A DNA stretch of 64,000 nucleotides, from contig NC_080682.1 of the NCBI RefSeq assembly GCF_030445035.2, positions 27,200,770-27,264,769 of the forward strand, given 5' to 3'. Below, in pieces: positions 1 through 12,044 of this stretch (position 1 is its first letter; the number at the start of each line of letters is the position of its first letter). Under the pieces are notes generated by a model. The model made no database searches. It was not told the origin of the DNA and worked only from the letters and a program-made list of their open reading frames with translations. The translations under genes and the position numbers were made by a program. Source of the stretch: Dasypus novemcinctus. Taxonomy: Eukaryota; Chordata; Mammalia; Cingulata; Dasypodidae.

Positions 1-160
1 AAATTCCCCCCTTCCAGGAGTGGGCTGAAGTCTCTCTTCAGACCCCCACCATGCTGGTGGGGGAGCTGAAGTCTGTTCTTCAGACCCCCTCCATTGGGAG
101 AACTTCTCAATAAATTCTTTCTCTCCCAGTGAACACTGTTTTTCTCCAAAAATATGTATA
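1..160 (+). mobile_element. Possible 3' end of an LTR, cut by window start
   Basis: A GC-richer stretch with two imperfect tandem copies of a roughly 40-base unit (GCTGAAGTCT...CTTCAGACCCCC). It is followed at about 108-117 by an AATAAA-type polyadenylation signal and a pyrimidine-rich run. This resembles the R/U5 end of a retroviral LTR, but the left part lies outside the window and I cannot name the family. Confidence 0.35.
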
Positions 161-169
161 TATCTCTAC

Positions 170-170
<1 letters not shown>

Positions 171-230
<60 letters not shown>

Positions 231-258
231 GATCGATCTATCTATCTATCTATATATC
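171..258. repeat. (TCTA)n microsatellite
   Basis: About twenty near-perfect TCTA/TATC units with one GATC-type interruption near 230, grading into TATATA. A simple tetranucleotide repeat, likely length-polymorphic. Confidence 0.95.
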
Positions 259-260
259 AG

Positions 261-1780
261 AAATTAGGTATATAGACATCAGGAGATATAAAAATAGATC
301 ACAAAACTGAGTAATAAATTAGATATAAAGCAAGCAGAAACAGAGTGCAATATAGTAAAATATGAACAGGTTTAGTCACCAGAGAAAGCACAGTTAAGGA
401 TAGGGAAAAAAAAGGACAGATATGAAGAAAAATCAATTTAAATGAGAAAGAAATTTTTAAAACTGGGAGAAGCTAGAAGGACTAAAATGCTGAAATGTAA
501 CTTTCAAAATGTTAAAAGCTTGATTTATACAGATATAAAATTTAAAAATGGTAAAAATGTATTTATTAATCATTAAGAGAATCTTTAAGATGATAAATAT
601 TTCAAAGAGATTTTAAGTATCATATTTAATAGATATGAAAACAAGGTTTTGTTTCCTTTTAAAATTTATTGATGATAATATGCATATGGATAAATGCATA
701 TATCATAAGTGTAAATTAATTTGCATAAACAGAAAATAGTCTTCAAACAGAATCAAGTATCAACAGCAGAATATTTAACAACTCCAGAACATTCCCTTAA
801 GCTGTCTTTTATTAAGGAATGGAAATTTATTTGTTTAGGGTCTATAGAAAATCCTTTTCTCTGCAGGCTTTGATCGCCTTGCACTTAATGCAAAACTGAC
901 AAGGTTTTTAAGAATTTTGTATGAGCAGATAAAATGCTAAGCTGGATGGAAGGAGACAGAAACAAGACAACATGAAGAAAAAAATTGACTTCAACAGCAG
1001 CACCATGGAATTACAAGTCTCCACTGAAGTCATCTCCTCAGGCCAAGACTTTGGGTATTGCAGGATTTCTAATACAGAAATTGGAGGGGGCAAGTCTTCT
1101 TTTCAGATGTTCAGGGAGACTTGAGCTGCCACCTAATGCAAGAGGGTCTGCTCTTCAATGTGTGCATTGAGCCCAGTGCCTGAAGATTGTGGGATTTAGG
1201 TGCTACTGTTTGCAAAGATCAGAACCATCACCCACATGCTTGAAAGGGAGGGGATTATGCTACTCCAGCAAGCCCAGAGGCAAAAGCACTGATCCCCAGA
1301 TGAGTCTCAGACCTTGAAATCTAATGGAATTTGCTAGCCTGTATTTCAAACTTGTTTGGAAAATGTAATTCCTTTTACCGTCCAATTTCTCTCCTCTGGA
1401 ATGGTAATGTCTATGCGATGCCTGTCCAAATACTGTGTTTTAGAACCAGATAAGTCTTTTCCTATGTTTCTTACTTCAAAAGAATAGAGGGGATTTTTTT
1501 CCCCGGAAGGACCACTGCCACAACAGATTTTGATTTACTTAGGTCTTACAGATGGTTGTGAATTGATTTAAGAATTTTGGGTAATGAGATGAATGAATGT
1601 ATTTTGCATGTGAAAAGAAGAGGACTTTTTGTGTTTCAGTGGGAAGATCTCTCCTTATATTAATACTTACATATTTGGGAATACATTTTTTTTGCAAGTT
1701 GGACTTCTTGAATATATTTTTTTCATATAAGGTGTGGTCCAAATGAATTAGGGTGTTTCTTAATATATTTGGGAAATTTA
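261..1780. other. AT-rich spacer, nothing recognised
   Basis: No ORF longer than about 60 codons and no resemblance to a known gene. A slightly GC-richer patch at about 1000-1330 may be old repeat sequence, but I cannot classify it. Confidence 0.6.
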
Positions 1781-2090
1781 TGATGAGAAGAAACTGGAAG
1801 TGAGAAGCTAGAGAAAGTCATACAAGAATAAGATGGGAGCCAGAAAAAAAGCAGTCAGAGTAGGCACCAGGAGAAAGAGAGCTCCATGTGACAGAAATTA
1901 GTGATATAATCCCAGAAATCCCAAGAATTATAGTAAGCAAGCACCAGAATGCTATAGAATTTGGGAAGAACACAGGACTTGCTGTTAATTTGGATGTGAA
2001 CTTCTAGCCTTCAAAACGCTAGGCAAATAAATTCTTGTTTTTTTAACCAGCTCATTGTTTGGTATTTGTCATCGATGTCTGACTAGGTAA
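1780..2090 (+). mobile_element. MaLR/MLT1-like LTR fragment
   Basis: The 3' half has the layout typical of mammalian MaLR LTRs: a purine-rich middle, an AATAAATTC polyadenylation region near 2028, then a segment like the conserved 'CCAACCCATT...GGTATTTGT' tail. A short (GTT)n run follows at about 2095-2118. It is an old, diverged fossil; the family is inferred by eye. Confidence 0.5.
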
Positions 2091-2118
2091 GTTTTGTTGT
2101 TGTTGTTGTTGTTGTTTG

Positions 2119-3010
2119 TTTTGTTTTTGTGTGTTTTCTTTTCATGGAAATGGCATATAAACATAAAAATTGTTATGGTCATTTGTTCACAATATGACTA
2201 AGGGGAACTGTAAGGCTGTGTTCTGTAGGACAGGTTGTGGGTCAGAAATTTCTGTAACGGTGAGGTTGAATTTCCCAGTAGAAGTTGGCTAGCTGAAATA
2301 GAAGGATAAATTCTGCTTTTTGACATCTGGAATCCCCAGTTAGGTTTTTAAGAAATCTAATTAATTGTATGGGGAGACTCTTCACATTGTGCAAACAGTC
2401 TTCTTTGAGGAGTGTGGATGAAATGAGTTGTAGATGCAATGACCTTGTTTTGCATGCAAATCCTTCTGTGAAATACCCTCACAGGGAAAATCAAGCCAAT
2501 GCTAGCTTGATCAAACAAGTGGATAGTACAATGCTTGTGGAACACCATGATGGTAGATATGGCATTCTATGAACACAGAGATGGTAGTTTTGGCAGTAGT
2601 ATTGTGTAAAGAGAAGTAGAATCAGTGTCTAAAGTTAGAGTCCTTTGTAGTAAGAAAAAAAACAAAACAAAACATAAACAAGCCTGCCACTTCCATGATA
2701 AAAGTAGTACAATGTAAGCCTCTTCCCACCAGTTAGCACAGTGAATACCTTGAAGAATGGTTACATATTGGGGACTGACTGTGCGTCTCTGCTGCTTACA
2801 GATTGGACACTCAGCAGGGGCTATGCCCAGGTCAACCTTGCTGAATGGAAGTCCATGTTGCTGAGTCGGGGCATAATCACTGTCCCTGTTACTATGGCCA
2901 CTTTGTTCTTGGGTCCCTTGGAAAATAGCAAGATTGTCTGGAAAAAGGTTGACTGGCATTCAAAGAACAGGTCATCCTACCATTTAATTATAAAATCCTA
3001 TTATGTTAAA
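2119..3010. other. Spacer with an unclassified old repeat near 2700-2990
   Basis: There is no convincing host gene. The stretch at 2741-2990 is open on the plus strand and less AT-rich than its surroundings, and it reads like a decayed interspersed element. The longer open frame there runs on into the adjacent inverted DAS-SINE, so it is not one gene. Confidence 0.4.
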
Positions 3011-3023
3011 GGTACTGTATCAT

Positions 3024-3434
3024 TTTTTTTAAAGGTTTATTTATTTATTTCACTCCCCACCCCCCACCCCAATTGTCTGTTCTGTGTCTATATGCTGTGT
3101 CTTGTTTCTTTGTCCACTTCTGTTGTTGTCAGTGGCATGGGAATCTGTGTCTCTTTTTGTTGCCTCATCTTGCTGTGTCAGCTCTCCGTGTGTGTGGTGC
3201 CATTCCTGGGCAGGCTGCACTTCCTTTCATGCTGGGCGGCTCTCCTTATGGGGAGCACTCCTTACGCGCGGGGCTCCCCTACGCAGGGACACCCCTGCGT
3301 GGCAGGGCACTCCTTGCACGCATCAGCACTGCACATGGACCAGCTCCACAAGGGTCAAGGAGGCCCAGGGTTTGAACCGTGGACCTCCCATTTGGTAGAC
3401 GGATGCCCTAACCACTGGGCCAAGTCTGTTTCCC
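3024..3434 (-). mobile_element. DAS-SINE (tRNA-derived), reverse orientation
   Basis: A nearly full-length copy. Its A-rich tail appears as a T-rich run at 3024-3050, and its tRNA-like head, with the A/B-box region and the 'gaaccgtggacctccca' signature, lies at about 3370-3432. An imperfect 13-base target duplication flanks it: GGTACTGTATCAT at 3011-3023 and GGTACCATGTCAT at 3435-3447. The open frames across it are SINE artefacts. Confidence 0.92.
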
Positions 3435-3447
3435 GGTACCATGTCAT

Positions 3448-3945
3448 GAGCATTCTCATGGAATTCAAACATCTTCATATTTTTCACCCATTCAGAACAT
3501 TCTATTCACACACATCTCAAACTGACCAATTAGTCTAAACTTTTCCAACCATGTTCCTTCCAAATCTGACATTCCAGCCAAACTTCACATCACAGCCCAT
3601 GAGTCTGAATACAAATGCATCTCTGGCTATTTATCCTTCAAGCAGAATAAAATGCCATGTACAATGCCTGATATTAAGTCCACTGGGAAGATAAACTTCC
3701 AGTACAGTCCTTCAGGGATTTTCCAAAATGTGGCTGTAGTGCCATCACTGTCTACTTATGGATGGTGTATGTATATTTTCTAAACCCCTCTAAATAAGTC
3801 CCAGGTTTTCACTTCTTTTATGGAATGCTATAAGAAACCATAGCTGCTGGGTGGGAGAGATAATATAAATAGGAAGAAGTAACTTACTTGTGTTTACAGG
3901 GCCAGCTAGAGCCTGATTTTTTGTAAAGCACTTCCATTTGATGAT
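3448..3945. other. Spacer upstream of provirus
   Basis: Ordinary AT-rich sequence with no gene or repeat recognised. It forms the left flank of the provirus fossil. Confidence 0.5.
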
Positions 3946-3949
3946 GGAA

Positions 3950-4465
3950 TTTAAGCATAAATAATTTAAATCCCCCAACTCATGCTGCCCTTTCCTTAAA
4001 TTAACCTATTATCTAGATACAGCTAGTCATAAGACATGCTTCAAGAAAGAGTTGCCTGAGAACAAGTAGATCTTAAATTCAGTAAAACTAGCTATCTGAC
4101 TTTCCCCTTGCTTGTGTGAACAATAGGAAAACCTGCTTCTTTGAGTGTAATCAAAGAAGCATTCTATAAAAGCCACATGCACCCATGCATATGATGAGAA
4201 ACATCTATAAATGCATCCACCTTTAATCTTGAGCAAAGCATTGCATTCGTTTAGAATTTTCTTTATCCATGATAAAACTCCCATCATCTTCTCCTAGGTA
4301 TTGACAATCAAGCTCTGAATTATTGTCTCACCTTCCACTGCTGAGGACAAAGGCCCAATGTAAGCCCTTAATGCTCATTTACTCACTGAGCTATACTTGT
4401 CTGAGTCATCTTAGGTTTAACTTATCCCTCTAAATTCAGTCGGAAGCTGTAGTTTATACAGCATC
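3950..4465 (+). repeat. 5' LTR of the ERV1-type provirus
   Basis: It aligns collinearly with 10979-11855 once the insertion in the 3' copy is removed. Shared blocks include 'gaacaagta.atc', 'cagtaaaacta.ctatctga' and the 'taatcttgag.caa' block. The 5' terminal bases cannot be fixed by eye. Confidence 0.78.
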
Positions 4466-5337
4466 TTGCTACACTCAGAGAGATTGGTTTAGTTAGCAGT
4501 ACTTATCAGATCAAAGTTTGAGCTGAGAGATGGTGAATGTGCAGGGGAATCTCAGAGTGGTATTCTACCTCTATTTGGCGAAATGTTGCTTGATTGATTG
4601 TTGCAGACCTCCGTATGAGTACATGGACATCTCAAAAATGCTAAAAGGAATAGAGCATGTATTCCAAGCAAAACATATTATGAAATTTAACAAACTTATT
4701 AAGTGCATTGCTGAAGTAATTGACTGGCCATTGTTATGGGTCGAGTTAGCTAAAGCAGACTTTCTCAAGTAATACAAAGAAATCTGTAGAATGAAGGAAG
4801 AAATATAACTAGAATGAGGTATGTTGACATTTACCTGCACTTTAGTGACAGGTTTCTTAGTACAACTAGATGAAAGGGAGGAGGACATGGAAAAATTGGT
4901 CTGTTCTTTCTTAAAATTAGGTGGTCATAAGCAAACACATCCAAAAGATTAAACTATATTAGCTAAAAATATTGGGATACAAAACTATGGAACCCTTGGG
5001 AAGATGAGGGCAGCAATATTAATGTACATTTTATTGGAGACCAAAATCCTTGGGTCTGACCCCTTATAGAAAGGAAAGTTAAATCTCAAGTACACCATCC
5101 AGCACAAGCAAGAGACTTTAATTGTTGACTTATTCATGAAACAATGATTATCAGAGAATATTCTGCCTGAAAATTGATTGAATCAGGAAAAATCTTTCCT
5201 TCAACAGCCTACAGATTCCTTAAAAATTTGAATGGTAAGATTTTAGAAGGAGGAGATGGTGGGATCAGCCTAAATTCTGGGGAAGTAGAAAAACTGAGTA
5301 ATGTCCTGCCTTAATGTAAAAATTGCATAATTTGCAG

Positions 5338-5729
5338 AATACCCCAGCATGGGAGGTCCGTGGTTCAAACCTCGGGCTTCCTTGACCCATGTGGAGTTCG
5401 CCCACGTGAAATGCTGATGTGTGCAAGGAGTGCCATGCCCTGCAGGAGTGCCCCCGTGTAGGGGAGCCCCACGTGCAAGGAGTGTGCCCCATAAGGAGAT
5501 CCGCCCAACGTGAAAGAAAGTGTAGCCTGCCCAAGAATGGTGCGGCACACATGGAGAGCTGACGCAACAAGATGATGCAACAAAAAGAAACAGATTTCTG
5601 TGCTGCTAACAACAACAGAAGTGGACAAAGGAGAACATGCAGCAAATAGACGCAGAGAACAGACAACTGCGGGGGAGGGGGGAAGGGGAGAGAAATAAAT
5701 AAAATAAATAAATCTTTTAAAAAAAAAAA
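5338..5729 (+). mobile_element. DAS-SINE, 5'-truncated, inside the provirus
   Basis: It begins within the tRNA-like head ('catgggaggtccgtggttc'), continues through the characteristic body (accaggtgcc-type repeats, the 'acaacagaagtggacaaag' block) and ends in AAATAAAT units with an A-rich tail. It is inserted in the gag-like zone, so it is younger than the provirus. Confidence 0.9.
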
Positions 5730-5921
5730 GATATTTGGATAACACTAGGAGGACTTCCAAACCCATCCACTGGGTGGAAGACCAGGCCATTCTATGTGGA
5801 TTAGGAGCAAAAGGAGATATTTACAATCAGAATTTTATAGTGCTCAAATATACCATGTTTACAGGAGAAATTAGGGGGAAAATTATAAAATCCGAGCCAA
5901 GAAATGGTATGGTGCTCTGAT

Positions 5922-6374
5922 AGCTGTTTTTTTTTTGTTTGTTTGTTTGTTTGTTTGTTTGTTTTTATCATGGGACATTCATTGTATTTGGTGAGTACAT
6001 TTTGAGCACAGCTGCCCCATGTGGACATGCATAATGGTTTACATTATAGTTTACACTTTCCCCCAGTCCAGCCAGTGGGCCATGGCAGGACATACGATGT
6101 CCAGCAATTGTCCCTGCAGTACCACAAAGGACAACTCCAAGTCCTGAAAATGCCCCCATATCATATCTCTTCTTCCTTCTCCCTAACCTCAGTAACTATC
6201 GTGACCTCTTTCTCCACATCAATGCTACATTTTCTTCCATTACTAATCACAATAGTTCCAGAATAGAATATCAGTAAGTCAACTCTAATCCATACTCTAT
6301 TCCTCCATTCTGTGGACCCTGGGACGGTTATGTTCACTCCACCTCTATATCGAGAGGTAGCCCTTTTTAAGCCC
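5922..6374 (-). mobile_element. L1-type 3' end fragment (family X), reverse
   Basis: It starts with a T-rich run including (TTTG)n, the complement of a tail. It then carries the family signature seen six more times in the window: 'catgggacattcattg', 'ttggtgagtacattttg', 'ccagtgggccatggcagga'. It is 5'-truncated within the 'cactccacctctatatc' block. I infer that family X is the 3' end of a xenarthran L1 lineage because one copy shows twin priming. The 61-81 codon frames inside it are not genes. Confidence 0.75.
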
Positions 6375-8299
6375 ATTAGTTACCACATATGTAATAGATG
6401 AGGGCATAACTGATTTGAGTGATTTAGACAGAAACAGAGCCTGAGTAAGAAAGATAATGAAAAGAAAAAGGACGAAAGACATGAAAGATGAGCAGATCAC
6501 TCAAGGATGCACATTGTCAGCTAAGAGGCCTATTAAAGTAACTTGCAAGGGGATGTGGAATGACTTTTTAAAGCAGATATTTCTCAGGAAGACATCATTA
6601 TAAAAACTAAATATTATGCTAGTTTGTTTATGGAAAATCTTAAATTCTTAACAGCAATTTAACAAATTGACTACCCTTAAAGTCAAGGTGACCATAGTGC
6701 ATTTGCTACACCGGAAACTAATCTCAATGTAGGACCCTTCTGGAGCCCCTTCTCAGAGCAAGGTTGACTACATGTCCAAGCCCTACAAGAAGACTGGAGG
6801 CCACATGTGGAGATGATTAGTTATTGGACACCCCATAACAACAATAACAAAATATCATGGGTGTTAGTAGGTACAGGAGCTGAATGCATTCTAATTTATG
6901 ATAATCTTGAAAAACATCAAGGGTAATGGGTTAAGTTAGATGGCTATGGCCACTTTGTCATAAAAGTAATATAGAAAATTCTTATTTTCAGAGTGGGCAA
7001 ATACTTCCTCAAGGAATATGTAGTGCATATATTTCCCCAACAAGAAAACATCCTTGGAGTTGATGTTTTGATGGGCCACATCTTACATAACACTGTTGAA
7101 GAGTTCTGTCTAAGGATTTGAGTGGTCAAAGTGATTCATGACATTGGGCTAAATGGAAACTGGTTATTTTTCCTTCACCATGGCTCACTGTGCATGTAAA
7201 TCAGTACCAGTTGCCAGCTGGATATCAAGAAATAACTGACATAGTCAAAGAGTTGGTTAGAGTACAAAATGTATGAAGAGCCCAGGATCCTTTCAATAGC
7301 CTCATATGCCACTGAAAAAGCCAGATGATACTTAAAGAATGACTGTGGACTACTGTGAATTAAACAAAGTTGTTCTATCAATACATGTGACATCCCCCAA
7401 AATAGCCCAAATAGTTGATCAACTAACAGCTAAACTGGGAACTGCTTACACAGTACTAGATAATGCAAATGCTTTTTTCCATATTACTTCAGATCCACAA
7501 TCCCAAGATTAATTTGCTTTCATGTGCAAAGGCTGACAATGAAACTTTACCTTTTTACCCCAAGAAAATTTACATAGTTCCACATCTGCCATGGAATTAT
7601 GGCCCAAGATCTTTTAAAGGCTGTCTTGCCATCAATTGTTACCTTATTTCATTACATGATGATACTATGTTAACCTCTGATTCTTTGTCAGAAACAACTT
7701 TGGCTATTGTGCTTGATGGGTTAAAAGATAGAGGATGGGACATCAACCCCAATAAGATTCAAGGGTCTGTGGTAGCAGTAAAATTATTGGGATACACCTG
7801 GGTGGGTAGGGCTGTAACATTCTAGATGAAATATTGAAAAAAGATTAAAACAACCTGTTCCTACTATGGTTAAACAGCTGGAAGTTTTCTTAGGACTCCT
7901 AGGTTACTGGAGTATTATAAATGATATTCATAATACATTTCACCTAAGTACTCAGATCTTTAAACACTCTCATAAAGTGAGCAAAGTACTTGGGCCTGAT
8001 AAAGAGCAAAATGTACGTAAGCAGCCAATATGGTCTCACAGTCCAGGGCCCTTCATTCTCCCCTGCACTTTTAACTCTTATATATTAGAAGTAACTAGAG
8101 GTATTGAAAGTATAAGTTGGGGTCTGTGGCAACTACAACCCTCAGGTATAATGACCATAGGATTTTGGTCACAGATGTGAAAGAGGGCAGAGACTCTCTA
8201 CACTGTTATGGAACAACAAATATTGGCAGTATATAAAGCCCTCTGACCAGATGAGTCTGTCACAGGGGTTCAGTCTATAGCTGTAAAAAGAGGCTATCA

Positions 8300-8508
8300 C
8301 TTTGGAAGCATATGTGACTCAAGCAGTTGGATGTCCACCTACCACTTAAGAGGCCTTCCTGGTGCCTCCTAAAGAAGATGAGCAAGACAGCCAGCTGATG
8401 TGATGGGCTGGCACTATAAGCTGACACAAGTTGACGCAGCGAGGAAACACAATAAAAGATACAACAAGCAGGAGCAGAGGTGGACCAAACCATTCAGTGC
8501 TTCCCTCC
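8300..8508 (+). mobile_element. tRNA-derived SINE, non-DAS type
   Basis: A tRNA-like head ('gtgactcaagcagttgg') is followed by a body ending in A-rich sequence ('aataaaagatacaacaag'). Sequence just before 8508 appears to be the head of a second copy, which the LTR at 8509 interrupts. The same SINE type recurs at 48779-48921 on the other strand. Confidence 0.6.
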
Positions 8509-8866
8509 TGTGGGAAGCTGCCTCTGGCACTGGTGTTGCATTGGCAATCTTGTTGCTAAGCACTATTTTTAGATACTAACTCGGTTAAGTTTCTGTTTCC
8601 CCACCCTCGATGTAGTAATTAAGTTTCTATCCTCATGCCATTCAGACAGTTGTTTTGAAACATCCGTGAAAAGACTTCCTATCGTGGACCAATCAGATCT
8701 GTGGCGCGAAACCTCATTCATCCCTGGCTATAAATACCCCTGATTGACCCTCAATAAAGGAGACTTGATCAGAATCCTGTCTTGTCTCCATTCTTCATGT
8801 CTCTTGTCCCTTTCATTCCCACTCCCTCCCTCAGGTCTTGGTTCGACTGATCCGCGGGTCGGGTCA
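8509..8866 (+). mobile_element. Solo LTR, class II (ERVK/betaretrovirus-like)
   Basis: A 358-bp segment begins TGTGGGAAGC and ends GCGGGTCGGGTCA. It has a TATAAATA box at about 8730 and CAATAAAGGAGACTTGATCA at about 8752-8771; the latter is very like the R region of IAP-type class II LTRs. The direct repeat CCCTCC immediately flanks both ends (8503-8508 and 8867-8872), the 6-bp duplication expected of class II elements. No internal region remains. It is nested in a SINE that is itself nested in the ERV1 fossil. Confidence 0.88.
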
Positions 8867-9019
8867 CCCTCCCACATGGGAGGCACCAGGTTTGGTTCCA
8901 AGTTCCTCCTAAAAAGAAAACAAGTACAAAATTAACAGATACAGAGAGCAGACAATGAGCACAAACAACAAGAGGGGTGATAAATAAAATAAAAAAATAA
9001 ATATTAAAAAAAAAACAAA
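8867..9019 (+). mobile_element. Distal half of the tRNA-SINE split by the solo LTR
   Basis: It resumes the tRNA-like head directly after the LTR ('cacatgggaggcaccagg', then a 'ggttccaagttcctcct' B-box-like part) and runs to an AAATAAAATAAA-type tail ending in poly-A near 9016. Confidence 0.6.
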
Positions 9020-10978
9020 GCCTATCCCATAAATTGTTGGATGGAAGGTTTACTAACCAAGCCTCTATCATCGTGTTCCACTTAAAGAATGTACAGAAAT
9101 GACATGCTTATCTGCAAAAGTAGGGAGTGATAGCAACTAGTTCCCTTACTCAGGAAATAAGTTCTTGTTTCCATATTATTTGAGGAAAAAGACAGGACCC
9201 CAAAGATAGAGACTCCTGTCTCCATCTTACCCATGGCACATGATTGAAATCCTCCAATTCCTGAACACGCCTGATATACTTATGGGTCCAGCAAAGGAAA
9301 TACTCACAAGTGGGAAGTGGGTAGCCATGGCCATACAGGTGCAAACTGGTAGTAGTCACGAATGGTGACTTACAGCAGTGACCTGAACACAGAGCTAATA
9401 TACTCTTATGTGACTGACAAGTTATATAGAGCCCTTGCTCATCAGTGCTGCTAAACCCTACATGTTAAAGTGTGTGGATACTACCACAGTCCTTCTACAA
9501 GACTTTCCAGTAAAACAAGCTACCCAGCACAACACCATCAAAAGGATAAAATGATTTAATAGTCTGTACTCAATACCTTCACACATAGATAGTGACCAAG
9601 GAATACATTTTACTTGATATATTTTGCAAGAATAGATTAAAGAACAAGACAGTTTTTATAAATCCTATAACTCTAAAAGGGGCATGACTGATAGAGAAGA
9701 AAAATGGCTTGCTAAAAAAACAAATAAATTCACTAAATGCCACAAAATGCAGGATTAGACCTCAGTGTTTTCTATGCTCTCTCCCGCATTTAAATTAGGC
9801 CCCATCTGCTGCACACGGTATATTTCCTTTTGAGTTTTTGGCATGGCCACTTAATATGGTCCCTAAAATAATAAAGGTATCTCCTATAGCACTTTCCCAT
9901 GCCCCAGAAGTGTATGGAAACAAGTTGCTGCTGAATACCTTTGTGGCTTTACCAGTCAGTGATGGCTCAGACTCTTTAACTCTACAGTGGATATTATCTC
10001 CAAACTGGCTTTGTTTCATAGTGCTGCTGGGTGTTATGTAACAGGCCAGTAGAACACTGGAACCAACCTTCCCATTCTTAGGAGGACTGATGGTACTACA
10101 ATATGTTTACTGCATGAAAAGCATGCCAAGAGGGACATAATTGCCAGAGTTATGCAGGTAAAGTCTAGAGAAGCACAATTAGTGTATGCCTTATTCCTAT
10201 GGAGGGCCAACATGTATGGTATTGTAAGCATGGATCTTGCCCACTCTCAGAAAATGTCCTAAGGCCTATGGGAGAAAGTACCACTGTTATTTTACTCACC
10301 AACCACCTCTCTTAATTCATCAGAGAAGAACAAATAAAGAATTGTGTTTGCACCTTTAGGCTTCTTTTTGAGATTCACAAGATTTTGTCTACGGTCTTCT
10401 TTGACTGGGCCACCAACATGGCAATAGCCCACAATCAGTGGGACTATTGAGTGTGTGGTGCCAGCATCCAGCAGCTCCTTTCTCCCCTGCAATTTTCTTC
10501 CTTTATCTTTGATGAATTTGAGTAAGTGGCTAAAGAAATCAAGTAAGAGTTACCCTTCTAGGTGGCAATTCTCAGAAATGGGTTTTTGAAATTGAACAGC
10601 ATTCAGTATTCCCACTGCTGCCAATGTAGGCACCTGTATAATGATTGGTACCACATACTGTGCTCACATAACTGACAAACATGCTAATTAATGTTATTGA
10701 CACTTTAAATCACCTACACAACTATCCACCATATTGGACATCTAGGTCTCATGGACTCTTTTTTTCTCCTGGTTTACTAGCCTGCCTTTGCATTGGAGCT
10801 ATAATTTACTTTTCAGAATCCTCATTGTACTCACTATTTGCTTGTCCTATTGTTATTTGTATTGTAGTTGTGGTCTCATATCCCAATACTGGCAACTACA
10901 AGATTAATCCCCCATCTCCATGTTAAGGGATCTATGTGGATGAGGTGGCAGGTACTAAGAGATGTGGAATAGGCAGAC

Positions 10979-11855
10979 TGTGGCATAAGTTACTTAACAT
11001 TCCCCAACTCTTATTGCGCTTTTCTTAAATTAAGCTGCAAGTTAGATTCAGCTAGTCCCAAGACATGCCTCAGGAAACAATTCCATGAGAACAAGTAAAT
11101 CTTTTTTTAAATTATTTTTAAAAGATACTTAGATTACATAAATGTTACATAAATGTAGGGGATTCCCATATGCCTCACTCCACTTCCCTCTCACACTTTC
11201 CCATATTAACAACATCCTTCTTTAGTGTGGTACATTTAAAACAATTGATGAACACATATTAAAGCATTGCCACTTATAGTTTACATTATAACTTAGACTC
11301 TCTCCCACACATTTTTGTAAGCTATGACAAGATATATATTGGCCTGTGTTCCTCACTGCAACATCATTCAGGACAATTTCAAAGTCCCCAAAATGCCACC
11401 ATATTACACCTTTTTTTTTTTTTAATAAATTTAGGTTACATAAATGTTACATAAAAATATACAAATATGTCTTCAAATCAGTAAAACTAACTATCTGATC
11501 TTTCCCTCCTTACCAAAACAAGAACATCTACTTCTTTGATCATAATCAAAGGAGCATTCTATAGAAATCACGTGCACTCCTACAAGCCTTGACAAATGTC
11601 TTTAACATACGTACCTTTAATCTTGAGCCAAGTGCTGCATTCTTTTACAGTTATGCTTATACTACAATAAAAGACTCACCAACTTAATAGGCACAGATGA
11701 TGGGCCTCAGAATTATTGTCTCTCCTTCTATTATTCAGGAAGAGGTCCCCACATAAACCCCCATAATAAATGCTAATTTATTCATTGAGGTAGTGAGTCA
11801 TTCTTTAGTGTGGCATATAGCGCCATTCAGTGGGAAGTTGTTATTTTATACAGCT
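10979..11855 (+). repeat. 3' LTR of the ERV1-type provirus
   Basis: It is homologous to 3950-4465. The extra length comes from an L1-type fragment inserted at about 11105-11465. It contains AATAAA-like signals near 11669 and 11763. Confidence 0.75.
11105..11465 (-). mobile_element. L1-type 3' end fragments (family Y), reverse, inside the 3' LTR
   Basis: T-rich start, then the family Y signature ('acataaatgttacataaatg', 'ggggattcccatatgcc', 'caattgatgaacacatatt', 'tgacaagatatatattggcc'). A second short Y 3' end follows a T12 run at 11411-11465. Family Y is a sister of family X and is shared by five other places in the window. Confidence 0.65.
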
Positions 11856-12044
11856 CCTCATTATACCTGGAAAAGGAGTGCTTTAGTGCATGCTGAATAT
11901 AATGGCTTAGTGGGTCAGTCATGCTATGATGGGAAGCTCAGTTGTCAAAGTAATTATGTGGCCAGAGTTAAGTATCCAGCTTCTACTAAAGCCCAGTTGC
12001 AGATTAAAAGTTGTTTTTCTAAAGGGAATCATTATCTACAAAGG

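Larger units (their letters stand above)
3950..11855 (+). mobile_element. Class I (ERV1-type) endogenous provirus, ancient and broken, with both LTRs
   Basis: Two diverged direct repeats (about 3950-4465 and 10979-11855) bracket retroviral-like sequence in the expected order: a gag-like zone, a protease-like stretch (about 6830-7100), reverse transcriptase-like sequence (about 7180-7950), RNase H/integrase-like sequence (about 8040-9700) and env-like sequence with a hydrophobic segment (about 10680-10925). The pol resemblance is to gammaretrovirus-like class I elements. It is heavily broken, with well over ten disruptions. A DAS-SINE, two L1-type pieces, and tRNA-SINEs carrying a solo LTR have landed in it. 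In one aligned 80-base LTR stretch I count about 16 differences, so it is old. The outer ends are uncertain by about 20 bases. Confidence 0.82.

Noticed and set aside
171-258. TCTA array considered as a CRISPR-like or satellite array
   Set aside because: It is a simple tetranucleotide microsatellite without spacers; the same applies to the GATA run at 59325.
2741-3538. 265-codon plus-strand open frame
   Set aside because: It runs from an unclassified old repeat straight into an inverted DAS-SINE. The second half matches SINE sequence, so it is not a host gene.
5265-5790. Overlapping 92-141 codon minus-strand frames
   Set aside because: All are antisense readings of the DAS-SINE at 5338-5729. 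Similar frames recur over the SINEs at 27125 and 52113.
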